A DNA stretch of 64,000 nucleotides from Paraherbaspirillum soli. Its GTDB lineage: Bacteria; Pseudomonadota; Gammaproteobacteria; Burkholderiales; Burkholderiaceae_D. Under the pieces are notes generated by a model. The model was given only the letters and a program-made list of their open reading frames with translations. It was not told where the DNA came from and made no database searches. Location: NCBI RefSeq assembly GCF_042654985.1, contig NZ_JBHSMT010000027.1, forward strand, positions 1 to 64,000, read 5' to 3'. The translations under genes and the position numbers were made by a program. This document shows, one piece after another, positions 44,162-54,200 of this stretch (positions are counted from its first letter, which is position 1; each line of letters begins with the position of its first letter).

Positions 44162-45466
44162 ATGAAAAAAATCAAGGGAACGACCTGGATTCTGGTCGGA
44201 ATGTTGCTCGGGATAGTGGTCGGCTATATTTGCCACGAGAACGCGGCGGATGCGCAGGCGGCGAAGGATATCGCGGCGTATTTCTCCATCATCACCGATG
44301 TGTTTTTGCGCTTGATCAAGATGATCATCGCGCCGCTGGTGTTCGGCACCTTGGTGACCGGCATCGCCGGCATGAAAGACAGCAGCTCGGTCGGCCGCAT
44401 CGGCATTCGCGCCTTGGGCTGGTTTGTGATTGCTTCCCTGGTTTCGCTGACGCTGGGCATGTTGTTCGTCAACGTGCTGCAGGTCGGCCACTCGCTCAAC
44501 CTGCCGCTGCCGGCAGTCGGCGCTGAAGTCCAGTTGAATACCAGCGGTTTTCATCTGAAAGACTTCATCACGCACGTGTTCCCTAGCAGCTTCGTCGACG
44601 CCATGGCGAAAAACGAAATCCTGCAGATCCTGGTGTTCTCGCTGTTCTTTGGTTTTGGCCTGGCTTCGATCAAAGGCGAAACCGCCAAAACCTTGACCAC
44701 CGCGCTGGACGGCTTGGTGCACGTGATGTTGAAGGTCACCGATTACGTGATGAAGTTTGCGCCGCTCGGCGTGTTTGCCTCGATCGCCGCGGTGATCACG
44801 GTGCAGGGCTTCGGCGTGCTGACCACTTACGCCAAGTTTCTCGGCGGCTTTTACGCCGGGCTGGCGACGCTGTGGGCGGTGCTGATCGGCATCGGTTATA
44901 TGTTCCTGCGCGGCTCGATCTTCACCTTGTTGAAGCTGCTGAAAGAGCCGATCATGCTGGCATTTTCAACCGCCAGCAGCGAAGCCGCCTATCCGAAGAC
45001 GATGGAGCAGCTGGAAAAATTCGGCATCAACAACAAGATTACCGGCTTCGTGCTGCCGCTCGGCTATTCGTTCAATCTGGACGGTTCGATGATGTACCAG
45101 GCGTTCGCCGCATTGTTCGTGGCTCAGGCCTACAACATTGAAATGTCGTTTGCGCAGCAACTGACGATGTTGCTGGTGTTGATGATCAGCAGCAAAGGCA
45201 TGGCCGGGGTGCCGCGCGGTTCGCTGGTGGTGGTGGCGGCCATCCTGCCGATGTTCCACCTGCCGGAAGCCGGCATCCTGTTGATCATCGGCATCGACCA
45301 ATTCCTCGACATGGGACGCACCGCCACCAACGTGGTCGGCAACGGCATCGCGACTTCTGTGATCGCCAAATGGGAAGGCGCGTTGGATGAGGAAGCTGCC
45401 CGGCAGGACGTTTCCCTGGCGGGCAAGAAGCCCGTTGCCGTGGCTCTCGAAAAAGCGCAGCGCTAA
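44162..45466 (+). CDS. dctA: C4-dicarboxylate/amino-acid:cation symporter
   Basis: This 434-residue inner-membrane carrier of the glutamate/dicarboxylate symporter family has the first hairpin motif STASSEAAYPKTME, the TM7 motif NLDGSMMYQ and the second hairpin SSKGMAGVPRG. DctA and GltP are hard to separate by eye; the NLDGS form is seen in both. GGGGAG is seven bases before the ATG at 44162; the longer frame from 44015 is non-coding. It probably stands alone, ending in a strong terminator. Confidence 0.85.
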   Translation: MKKIKGTTWILVGMLLGIVVGYICHENAADAQAAKDIAAYFSIITDVFLRLIKMIIAPLVFGTLVTGIAGMKDSSSVGRIGIRALGWFVIASLVSLTLGMLFVNVLQVGHSLNLPLPAVGAEVQLNTSGFHLKDFITHVFPSSFVDAMAKNEILQILVFSLFFGFGLASIKGETAKTLTTALDGLVHVMLKVTDYVMKFAPLGVFASIAAVITVQGFGVLTTYAKFLGGFYAGLATLWAVLIGIGYMFLRGSIFTLLKLLKEPIMLAFSTASSEAAYPKTMEQLEKFGINNKITGFVLPLGYSFNLDGSMMYQAFAALFVAQAYNIEMSFAQQLTMLLVLMISSKGMAGVPRGSLVVVAAILPMFHLPEAGILLIIGIDQFLDMGRTATNVVGNGIATSVIAKWEGALDEEAARQDVSLAGKKPVAVALEKAQR

Positions 45467-45486
45467 CAACTGATTCGCTATTCAGA

Positions 45487-45523
45487 GGGGCAAGCCGCAG
45501 TTGCTGCGGCTTGCCCCTTTTTT
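45487..45523 (+). terminator. intrinsic terminator after the symporter
   Basis: GGGGCAAGCCGCAG, loop TTG, CTGCGGCTTGCCCC, then TTTTTT. It is a perfect 14-bp stem followed by six T and could also serve the convergent catalase gene on its own strand. Confidence 0.9.
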
Positions 45524-45558
45524 CACGCAGGTCGCCAGCAGCGGCGCTACCGTCGGGC

Positions 45559-47100
45559 TTAATCCACCAGCGCTTTGGCGCGCTGCTGGACATCCGTCAA
45601 ATCGCCTTTGACCGCAGCCGTCAGGCGGGTGCCGTATTCGGTATCGGCTTTGTAGAAATGGCTGAGCATGATTTGCCGGATTTCTGCATTCTTCACCTGG
45701 CCCAGATCGGCGGCCAGATTGCCGATCAGGTTTTCACGATGCTGTTTGGACAGCGAACGATAGAAACTGCCCGCTTGCGTGAAATTGTCGGTTTTGGCGA
45801 TCGCCGCCTGTTGCGTGTTGCCGGCCAACGGCGTTGCTACATACTTGTGCTGGCTGTCGTCCACCGCGCTGCCGGCTTGCCGCGACGGCTGGTAATTGAC
45901 ATCGCCGGTGCGCTTGCCGGGATTGCCGGCGCCGTTCGAATTGTAGTTGTCGACCTTGACCAGCGGCTGGTTGATCGGCATCAGCTGGTGATTGGCGCCG
46001 AGCCGGTGCAACTGGGTATCGGCATACGAGAACAAGCGCCCCTGCAGCATCCGGTCTTCCGACGGTTCGATCCCGGGCACCAGGTGCGACGGCGCCATTG
46101 CCACCATCTCGGTGGTCTCGAAGAAGTTATCCGGGACCTTGTTCAAGGTCATGGTGCCGACCTTGGTTTCGGCGATGCCGGGCCAGACCTTGGTCGCGTC
46201 CAGCGGATCGAATGGGAACTTGTCGAGGTCTTCCGGCTTCATGATTTGCAGGTACAAATCCCATTTCGGAAAATCGCCGCGCCTGATCGCCGCGTACAGA
46301 TCGTTGGTCAGATTGTTGAAGTCCTCGGCCTGCACTTTGGCGGCTTCGGCGCGGGTCAGGTTTTTTTCGCCTTGCCGGCTTTTCCAATGAAATTTCACGT
46401 AACGCACTTCGTCATGGCTGTTGACCATCTTGTAGGCGTGCACGCCGTTGCCGTCCATCATCCGATACGACGCTGGAATCCCTTGGTCGGAATACACCCG
46501 CGTCAGCATATGAGTGCCTTCCGGCACGTGGCTGAAGAAGTCGAAATAACGATTGGGGTCCTGCACATTGCCGACCGGCGACGGTTTGAACGCATGCACC
46601 ATGTCCGGGAACTTGATGGCGTCGCGGATAAAGAAGATCGGCAAGTTGTTGCCGACCAGGTCCCAGTTGCCTTGGTCGGTATAAAACTTGGTGGCAAAGC
46701 CGTGCGGATCGCGCAAGGTTTCCGGCGATCCTGAGGGGTGCACCACGGTAGAAAAACGGACAAAGACCGGGGTCTTTTTGCCGGCCGCCGCAAACAGGCT
46801 GGCGCGCGTCAGGCCCGACAAGTTTTCGCTTGCGACAAACTCGCCAAAGGCGCCGGTGCCGCGCGCATGCACCACCCGTTCCGGAATGCGCTCGCGGTCG
46901 AAGCGCTGGAGTTTTTCAATCAATTGCGTGTCTTGCAGCAAGACCGGACCGCGCGCCCCGGCGGTTTGCGAATTCTGGTTGTCGCCGACCGGCGAGCCGT
47001 TATCGCGGGTTAATGTTTGTGCGCTGACGCCGCTTGCCAGCAATGTGGCCAATCCGAGTACGCTCAACTGCGAAACCGCGAAACCTCTTGGTAGATGCAT
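45559..47100 (-). CDS. exported monofunctional catalase (KatB type)
   Basis: This 513-residue haem catalase destroys hydrogen peroxide. A signal peptide (LSVLGLATLLASGVSAQ, cleavage near 27) sends it to the periplasm. Catalytic His78 is in RIPERVVHARGTGAFGEF and Asn151 in GNWDLVGNN; the proximal haem-ligand region reads RLFSYADTQLHRLG. Length and motifs are complete. It is transcribed alone, convergent with the dicarboxylate symporter. The upstream region 47101-47160 should hold its promoter. Confidence 0.92.
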   Translation of the reverse strand: MHLPRGFAVSQLSVLGLATLLASGVSAQTLTRDNGSPVGDNQNSQTAGARGPVLLQDTQLIEKLQRFDRERIPERVVHARGTGAFGEFVASENLSGLTRASLFAAAGKKTPVFVRFSTVVHPSGSPETLRDPHGFATKFYTDQGNWDLVGNNLPIFFIRDAIKFPDMVHAFKPSPVGNVQDPNRYFDFFSHVPEGTHMLTRVYSDQGIPASYRMMDGNGVHAYKMVNSHDEVRYVKFHWKSRQGEKNLTRAEAAKVQAEDFNNLTNDLYAAIRRGDFPKWDLYLQIMKPEDLDKFPFDPLDATKVWPGIAETKVGTMTLNKVPDNFFETTEMVAMAPSHLVPGIEPSEDRMLQGRLFSYADTQLHRLGANHQLMPINQPLVKVDNYNSNGAGNPGKRTGDVNYQPSRQAGSAVDDSQHKYVATPLAGNTQQAAIAKTDNFTQAGSFYRSLSKQHRENLIGNLAADLGQVKNAEIRQIMLSHFYKADTEYGTRLTAAVKGDLTDVQQRAKALVD

Positions 47101-47541
47101 GTTTGATTACCCCTCGTTGATATGCGCGATATTGCGCGAGGGTAAATCTACGCTCAATAGTTGTTAACTATAAAATAGTAATTACCAATTGCGTTTATGC
47201 ATAAGCGCTATAACCAAGCGATTGGCGGGCTTGCGGCGCCTGGAGGGCGAAGCGACCTGACAAGGTTGCCAGGTCGGTCCAATCAATACGGCAGCGAGAA
47301 GTGATGACGTCCGAGGTTGGTTAGCGTTCCGGCGGTGCCTGGCAGGCTTGTGAAATGGCTGTCGTTGTACCAGCGTTAGATCAACTCGGCGCTTTTGTCA
47401 TCGATCAAGCCCTTGGCTTTCCTTGGTGGTGCGCCGGATGTCGGAAGGCGCTGCGCTTTTCCGACCTACGATCCTATCCTTGTATTCAAGCACGGCGATG
47501 CTTTACCGCACTGTGATTTTTAGATGCTCCGTAAGAATCAG
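47101..47541. other. 441-bp gap without a gene
   Basis: Beyond the catalase upstream region there is a decayed family-A half copy at 47436-47469 and no plausible coding frame. The GC content falls here, at the border of the AT-richer run of orphan genes. Confidence 0.6.
47436..47469. repeat. family-A palindrome, decayed right half
   Basis: GGATGTCGGAAGGCGCTGCG CTTTTCCGACCTAC matches the right arm of family A, with two changes. Confidence 0.6.
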
Positions 47542-48594
47542 TTACCACAACGAGAACGAGGAATTAACTTTGTTCCCGCTTTCCTTGGCCGTTCTGCCAT
47601 CTTTGATTTCAATCGGCGTTTCCGCTTTCGCAAAGATGTTGTCCTGCACGAGGACATTGCGGCTGTTACTCAATCCAACCGCAATCGTCTTGTCCGTGCT
47701 GCCGTCAACACGGATGCGATTGTTGCGAACGATTGATCCATCGCCGTTGCGAAGATAGAGCGTGTAGGCGGCGATGCCATGATTGTCGGTTTTCTGGCTA
47801 ATTGTGTTGTATTCAATGAGTGCCTTGGGACCGGAATTCAAGACCGAAACTTTGGGCTCGTCCTCACCTGCAAATTTCGGCGCACCATCTTCATCGAAGC
47901 GATTGTCGAGAATCGCTCCAATCTGATTGTTGCGGATCACATTACCTGCGCCAGACAGAAGAATCGGGCTATAAACATCAATGAAATTAACGTTTTCAAT
48001 GACGAATCGGGTTTCTGTAAATTGAGCAATCGGCAGGGTTGGATAAGCCGGATAGGAATAAACAGGAGCCATTTGCCAATTTGTACTGCGCTGAGCCAGC
48101 TTGATTCCCGTACCTACACCTTTCATCGTCCCATGGTGAATACGGATATTCTTTCCGTGTCCTTTTATGCCTGCATACCCTCGCGTACCGCTCGTGCTGA
48201 GCGTATGTCCGCGCAAGTCCACGTCAACATCATCCGCTTCAATATCAATAAAATTTCCGCCGCATCCATGAGTCCAAGGTGAACAGGAAAAATCATAGTC
48301 CTGGTCCAGGCAATAGCGACCCGGCTTTCTAATAGCGATGTAGGGCTTGTTAAAACTCGCTTTATCCCAGCGCAATACGGCACACCCGCTGTCGGAGTCG
48401 TTCTGCGCGTCGGCTGACGAATGCGTTGGCTCAGACTTTGCAGCATCAGCCTGCGAGCGCTGATCAGCTTGAGGGTTCTTGAGAATGAACTCTCGAAAAA
48501 CGAAAGCTGGAGTAAATGCGATTTCTTCAGCCTCCATTGGAAAGGCGGTGGCTAACAGGCTAAATATCAAGCAGCCTTGCAAAGGCCTACTCAT
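47542..48594 (-). CDS. exported right-handed beta-helix protein A
   Basis: This 350-residue protein has a signal peptide (GCLIFSLLATAFPMEA) and a parallel beta-helix body with repeating DVDLRGHTLS, IRIHHGTMKG, NVIRNNQIG, SIVRNNRIRV and NVLVQDNIF turns. It is a paralogue of the protein at 50225 with the same turn order and ending. No catalytic acid pattern of pectinases is obvious to me. Codon use is more AT-rich than in the rest of the window. It lies at the end of the run of exported proteins behind the RHS gene; its function is unknown. Confidence 0.75.
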   Translation of the reverse strand: MSRPLQGCLIFSLLATAFPMEAEEIAFTPAFVFREFILKNPQADQRSQADAAKSEPTHSSADAQNDSDSGCAVLRWDKASFNKPYIAIRKPGRYCLDQDYDFSCSPWTHGCGGNFIDIEADDVDVDLRGHTLSTSGTRGYAGIKGHGKNIRIHHGTMKGVGTGIKLAQRSTNWQMAPVYSYPAYPTLPIAQFTETRFVIENVNFIDVYSPILLSGAGNVIRNNQIGAILDNRFDEDGAPKFAGEDEPKVSVLNSGPKALIEYNTISQKTDNHGIAAYTLYLRNGDGSIVRNNRIRVDGSTDKTIAVGLSNSRNVLVQDNIFAKAETPIEIKDGRTAKESGNKVNSSFSLW

Positions 48595-48639
48595 TTGGCG
48601 ATGTCGCAGCTGCCAAAAAGTATCACTCCGCTCCCCATA

Positions 48640-49056
48640 TTAAAAAGTAAACTGGTTCGGTTCTGAGTTTGCATGGGTGAATATTTGAAAATCTTTCTGA
48701 GAGCCGAAGATGTAGTATTTTTGATGCGCTCCACAATAGCCCTCTTCCCCCTTGTTGAAACGACGGCCGCCCCTTCCACAGATATTTCGAACTTCAACCT
48801 GGTCGGTACGATATGCCTCGCAAGCACCTTCTGCTGAAATGTTCCTTCCCCTGACAGGCTCACATAAGGTGATATTCACGCCTTGCGCGTCTTCCGTTAT
48901 TTCGGTGGTCGTGTCAGGGTCAATCATCCGTGCGACTACGCATGGCCCGTCTCCAGACGCGCAAGAATTGACATGGCATTTGTACGTATCGGAAGCCCAC
49001 GCTGAAATATGGGATGCGCCAGCCATGCACAACAATGTCAATAGCAGGTGTCGCAT
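48640..49056 (-). CDS. small exported Cys-rich orphan protein
   Basis: This 138-residue protein has a signal peptide (LLLTLLCMAGASHISAWA). It has at least six Cys in the mature part (YKCHVNSCASGDGPCV, TLCEP, GACEAY, NICGRGG, GYCGAH). It is AT-rich in base content. I recognise no family. It lies 45 bp before the beta-helix gene A on the same strand, so the two are probably co-transcribed. Confidence 0.6.
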   Translation of the reverse strand: MRHLLLTLLCMAGASHISAWASDTYKCHVNSCASGDGPCVVARMIDPDTTTEITEDAQGVNITLCEPVRGRNISAEGACEAYRTDQVEVRNICGRGGRRFNKGEEGYCGAHQKYYIFGSQKDFQIFTHANSEPNQFTF

Positions 49057-49090
49057 TGCAATTTGCCTTTAATGTGAATGAAGTTCTGAT

Positions 49091-49237
49091 TTAGAACTTC
49101 GAATTTTCCGACTGCAAATTGCGCAGGCCGCTCCCATCGTTAAAGATGAATCGTGCAATGGACTCACACCCGGTCAGCGATAACAACGCGCTGACCATGA
49201 CGGCCACTTTTAAGAATTGATGTAGTTGAGTACGCAT
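49091..49237 (-). CDS. small lipoprotein
   Basis: This 48-residue protein consists of a lipoprotein signal with lipobox LTGC (Cys24) and a short tail, CESIARFIFNDGSGLRNLQS. The start at 49237 puts a normal charged n-region before the hydrophobic stretch; the longer frame to 49285 adds unrelated residues. No strong ribosome site is seen. It lies between exported orphan genes on the same strand. Confidence 0.5.
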   Translation of the reverse strand: MRTQLHQFLKVAVMVSALLSLTGCESIARFIFNDGSGLRNLQSENSKF

Positions 49238-49323
49238 GATGATGTAAGGTGTTTTGTTATAAAAAAAACCTGATTCTTTAGCCAAACCAGGTTTCTACGA
49301 TCCATCCGGGTGCCCGAGATACG

Positions 49324-50181
49324 TTACTTGACCCAATCGTCGGTGCGCATGTTATATGGCTCGAAATACACGGTCGGCATCGGCAGCGACTTGCCGGCGT
49401 ATTCCAGTGGCGGCAGTGCCATCCGGAAGCGGGTCGGGATCACCGGGCCGGTGTTGAAGCGCATGATGAAATCAATCGAAACAATTGACTGAACAGGCGA
49501 GCTGTAGCTGCAGGCCGGAACTGGCGGGCGCAAATAATATTTCGGCACACGACTTTCCGGATGCTCGACATCGACGGAGCTGATCCCGCGCTGATACGAA
49601 TAGACGTGCCACAGTTCTGGATCCGGATGATAGGTGCGGCTATCGGTAATCAGACGGATCTTTCGATGGTCCAGTTTAAGCAGGCAAGCCGGGGCCGCTA
49701 TTCGGTCGTGACTGTCCAAGTCCATAAGATCAAAATATGCGTGACGAGGTATTGGTGATCCGTCCGGTCTTTGACCACGGCGTGGAAGAGGCAACATCCC
49801 TACGGCTTGCCGAAAGCCCATGTACAAGCCCGAACGCGGAAACGTCGGCACGCTCTTTTCCGTCTCGTCGCGCCCCTCCCACGGCCGCGGTTGTACGCCC
49901 AGGCCGATAGGCATCAGTACCGGCAGCACCGTCTCGGTCGCCATGCCCTCGATAAATCCCAGCATCCTCCTTTTTTCCGGCTGACTGCGCTTGACAGACT
50001 CGTCCTTGACTTCTTCCCATTCGATCAACGGCGACTGCGCTGTGTTGTAATCCACACGCTTCTGGCCCGGCCAAATATTGGGATTCAAGCCGTTCAGCAG
50101 ATCGGTCTGGGCTGACGCCCTGGACGCCAGTTGGCCCAGTGCTGCGCCCAAGCCTAGTTGCAATAAGGTCCGACGATTCAT
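49324..50181 (-). CDS. exported orphan protein with Tat-like signal
   Basis: This 285-residue protein starts MNRRTLLQLGLGAALGQLAS with an ASA cleavage site near 24; the paired Arg3-Arg4 suggests Tat export. The mature part is Pro- and Arg-rich with no motif I recognise (for example LMPIGLGVQPRPWEGRDETE). GC content is near the window norm, higher than its two downstream neighbours. It lies 43 bp after beta-helix gene B. Confidence 0.6.
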   Translation of the reverse strand: MNRRTLLQLGLGAALGQLASRASAQTDLLNGLNPNIWPGQKRVDYNTAQSPLIEWEEVKDESVKRSQPEKRRMLGFIEGMATETVLPVLMPIGLGVQPRPWEGRDETEKSVPTFPRSGLYMGFRQAVGMLPLPRRGQRPDGSPIPRHAYFDLMDLDSHDRIAAPACLLKLDHRKIRLITDSRTYHPDPELWHVYSYQRGISSVDVEHPESRVPKYYLRPPVPACSYSSPVQSIVSIDFIMRFNTGPVIPTRFRMALPPLEYAGKSLPMPTVYFEPYNMRTDDWVK

Positions 50182-50224
50182 TTGATTTCTCGGCTAATGA
50201 CACAGGCCTATATCGCGGCTTGTC

Positions 50225-51208
50225 TCATTTCAGCGAATTGCCTTTTTCCGCATATTTGCTCTCCCCATTGACGCGCACCAGCTTGTCGAAATTTTCTACA
50301 GTATTGCCTTCGATTTGCACATCGGTGGAATCGAGCAGGTTGACCGCGGCCGGCGCTTTGCCAAACCATCCGCCTTTATAAATGATCCGGTTGTTGCGCA
50401 CCACCGCGCCGTGCGCATCGCGTAACTTGATTGCCGCATCGAACGGCTTGGCGTCGCCCTTGCCGTGAATGATGATGGTGTTGTTCTCGATGATGCTGCC
50501 GGGGCCGTACATATACACGGCCGTGTGACCATCGACGTCGATAGTGCTGTCGCGCAGCACGTTGCCGCCGCCAGCCATGACGACGCCGCGCCAGCCGGCA
50601 TGGATCGTCACGTGTTCGACCAGGTTGCCGGTTGGCTGGTAGCTGGGGGCTTTTTTATCTAGTGCTTCGGAGGCGGGCAGGTCTTCGTAATCTGCATAGC
50701 TAACACTCTTCCGATTGGCATACGATGGGAGGCCTGCAATTCTCAGATCACCGTCTCCGTTTTGAAGACTCACGCCCAATGAGCTGCGTGCACCAGGAAC
50801 AACGACCGTACCATTTCGCACAAGGACATGACGAATCCCGCCCAAGGCTCGCACACCAATTGAATTTTCTTCATCGCTCTTTAGCAAATGTCCTTGCAGG
50901 TCTATATCAAAATTGCTGCCTTCTACCCATGGTGAATTACGAACAAATTTATGTTTTGATCGATCCAAGTATTCATCCGGATAGCTAATTTCCATAAGGG
51001 CAGTGGAAAGTGTTTTATCCCCCCCCGCATGGATATCAAAGACACGTGATTGAACAATGTCGTAGGTCAGGCAGTGCTTTCCCGTAGTACTGACATACCC
51101 TGTACGCGAAGCATGGTTTTCTAATTGATAGATGGATTTACATTCCTGCGCCATACCATGCATGCTTACTACTCCTAAAACACCAAGCAAAACGAGTAAT
51201 TTATTCAT
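50225..51208 (-). CDS. exported right-handed beta-helix protein B
   Basis: This 327-residue protein has a signal peptide (LLVLLGVLGVVSMHGMAQ, cleavage near 21) and beta-helix turns such as FDIDLQGHLLK, VLVRNGTVVV, GNVLRDSTIDV, GAVVRNNRIIY and VQIEGNTVENF. It is a paralogue of protein A at 47542. The ATG lies 8 nt after the stop of the RHS gene, so it is almost certainly co-expressed with it. Position and export make it a candidate partner or immunity protein for the RHS product, but nothing in the sequence proves that. Confidence 0.75.
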   Translation of the reverse strand: MNKLLVLLGVLGVVSMHGMAQECKSIYQLENHASRTGYVSTTGKHCLTYDIVQSRVFDIHAGGDKTLSTALMEISYPDEYLDRSKHKFVRNSPWVEGSNFDIDLQGHLLKSDEENSIGVRALGGIRHVLVRNGTVVVPGARSSLGVSLQNGDGDLRIAGLPSYANRKSVSYADYEDLPASEALDKKAPSYQPTGNLVEHVTIHAGWRGVVMAGGGNVLRDSTIDVDGHTAVYMYGPGSIIENNTIIIHGKGDAKPFDAAIKLRDAHGAVVRNNRIIYKGGWFGKAPAAVNLLDSTDVQIEGNTVENFDKLVRVNGESKYAEKGNSLK

Positions 51209-51216
51209 GGCTGCTC

Positions 51217-54200
51217 CTATTTTTTACACTCAAGCTCAGTAGGCAAGATCGTACCGGCATACAAGGTCTGACTCAACGGCTTGCCATCCTTATCACAGAG
51301 ATATTGCATGCGATTTTCTTCGCCCTTCGAGGCTAGATATCCCATGAAGTTTGGTTTATTTGGATCAGATAAATTAATGTCCTTTAGATCAGGACGTGTC
51401 GTATCCCAGCTCTGCAAAATACTCTGCAACATCTGAATCTTCGTGCTAGTTGATGGATTTTTAGGCTCGAAACCATGCCCTTCATGTTCAGGAATTGCGT
51501 TGTAATCCTTTAGCTTCTGCTCAATGTCGCTCCATTTCTGTGCCTTGGATGGATCCCCTAAACCAGTGAGTTTGTTGAACACTTCCTTTTCCGCTTCCAG
51601 CGTACGCTCTTCGTTGTGATTCCAGTTAAACGCTCCGGGGAATGGCAAAGGCGCCTTATGGTTATAAGTGTAGTCAGGATTACTGCCGTAACCGCCATGC
51701 CCCAACCCAACATCGAGTGCAAACGGATGATTGTTCGAGTCACGATGAGCAAACGTGTCTTCGAATGCGTGCAAATATTCCCCCATGAATTGCAGCTTTG
51801 TGCAACGCTTGTTGACCAGGTTTGATTCGGTCGCACTCATCGACACAGCGGCATATAGCCTTCCTAGCTGGTCATTTTCAGGAATGTTTATATAGTCGGT
51901 ACTGTTGGTTGGGCTACCGTAATCGCTAACACCTCCCTTGATCCTTCCCGTTACAGAATCGACCGTAGAAGACACCATCGTGAAATGGTAAGACAGCAAG
52001 CGCGCCCGATGGGAATCATCGAGACCGCCCGACAGGTTCATCGGTTCAGTGTCCGGGTTGTCGTCGACGTATTGGGCCGCCAATGCCATAACGCGTGCAT
52101 CATTAACATCCATGCCGGCCGCCATCGCCAGGAAATACGTCATGTAGTAATGGATATCCGATTGGTACAAGCCCAACGGATCAATCTTGTTAACCGGATC
52201 GCCCTGCACATACAAATAAGGATCAGGCCCATCCACATACCCCAACGGATCAGGCTGCAAATAGCGCCCGGTCGCCGGGTTGTATGTCCGGTGGAAATTA
52301 TCGTGCAGCCCGGTCTCGGCGTCGTAGTACTGGCCCGGCAGGCGCAAGTTGAGTGTGCTGCCGTCCTTGCTCTGCACCTTGGCGTCGCCCCATGCCGACA
52401 CCTCGGCTTGCCACACCACCTTTTGCTCGCTATCGGTCATCGCCACCGGCGCGCCGCGCTGGTCGGCGTGGATGTACAGCAGCCGTTCCGCCTTGCCCGC
52501 TTCACTTTCCAGCTTGGCGACCGGGGTCGCCTTGCCGTCTTCGCTCAGGTACAGGTATTGCGCGCTGATGTGGCCTTGCTGGTCGACTTCCGCCACCAGG
52601 CGGTTGTGCTGCCACAGGTAGTAGGTGGTGCTGCTGCCGACCGTTTTGGCGACGCGCTGGTGGAAGCTGTTGTAGCGGTAGGTCGCGACCGGCTTGCCGC
52701 TTTTGGCGTCGGTCACCGTCTCGATCTGGCCTTCGGGGGTGTAGCCATAACGGTAATGGCCATCGTCCACGATACGGCCGAGGGCGTCGCGTTCATTACG
52801 CGGATTGCGCGCGGCGGCAAACGGTTTCAGCGCGCCGAAGCCGGTGTAGTCGTAGCCGGTTTTGACGATGCCGCCGCTGGCATTGGCAGCCTGCAGTGCG
52901 CGGATGCGCGGGCCGACGCCGTAGTCGTAGCGCCAGTCGGCGATGCTATTGCGATCCGCGCCGATCTTGACCGAGGTCAGGCGGCCGGCAATGTCGAAGC
53001 CTTTTGCCGTTTGAATGCCATTGCCCTGGGCGTAACCGGTGACGCCGTTGTATGGATGGAAGCCGATCCCGGCCACCACCGTTTGTTGCGGCAATGCAGC
53101 CTTGAGCCAGTGCAGCCAGGACGGCAATTGGTCGATCCGGTGCGCGATCGCGGCCATCCGTTCGCCTTGCAATTTGATGTTGCGCGCCACCTGGGTCGCC
53201 GGGTCGCGCTCGATTTGCATTTCCCGGCCATCGGCCAGGCGTTGCGTGCTCGGCTGGCCGGTGCGCGCATCGTAGGTCGTCGCCAGCGTGTAGCTGTACT
53301 CGCCAAGCGTGATCCGGGTCTGCGCGATGCGGCCGGCGGCGTCGTAGCTGTAGGCGGTGCGCTGCACCGGGTCGGTGATTTCGATCAGCCGGTTGCCTTG
53401 ATAGCGCATGCTCACTGTGGCGGCTTTTGCGCTGCCGGCGGCGGTCGTGGTTTTTTCGGTCAAGCGGCCGGCCAGGTCGTAGCGGTACGCAATGCGGCTG
53501 CCGTCGGCTTGCACCAGTTCCAGCATGCGGTCACGCACGTCGTAGCGAGCAGTCTTGTTGCCGTAATCGGCCAACCGGATTTTTAGGATGCGACCGAAGT
53601 CGTCACGCACGATGTCAGGTTGCGCTTGGCTCGATGCTTTGTTGGATGTCGGCGGCACCAATTGCAGATTGACCCGCAGCATGCCGTCTGCAGCCAGGTC
53701 GATGTCGGCACGCGCAGTCTGTTCGCGGTTGTCCGCAGAGAAGTGACGCACGCCGTCGCCGTCCACGTGCCGTACCACTCGGCCTTGCGCATCGTAGCCA
53801 TAGGTGTCGAGCCGGCCGTCCGGCTGCAATTGGCTGGCTAGCCGGTTGTGCTGGTCGTAGCTGCGGTAGCTCGCCCGCACCAGCTTGCCTTGCTCCGCCG
53901 CCGGCTCGTACAAGCCGCTGACCTGGATATGCCCTTCGCTGTCGAGGCTCAACTGGCTGAAGTAGCCCTGCGCGTCTTGTAGCCGCACCGGCCGTCCGGC
54001 GCCGTCGTAGCGCAAGCTGATGCCGCGTCCGGCGCCGTCCGACAGCGCGCTGACCTGGTCCAGCGCATCGTATTGTCGCTCGGTGACTTGGCCGGCGCGC
54101 GCTGTGCGCGTGAGCATGCCTTGCGTGTTGTACGCATAGTCGGTGGCGATGCCGTCGACACCTATGGCTCGCGTCAAGCGGCCGGTGCCGGTGTCGCGCG

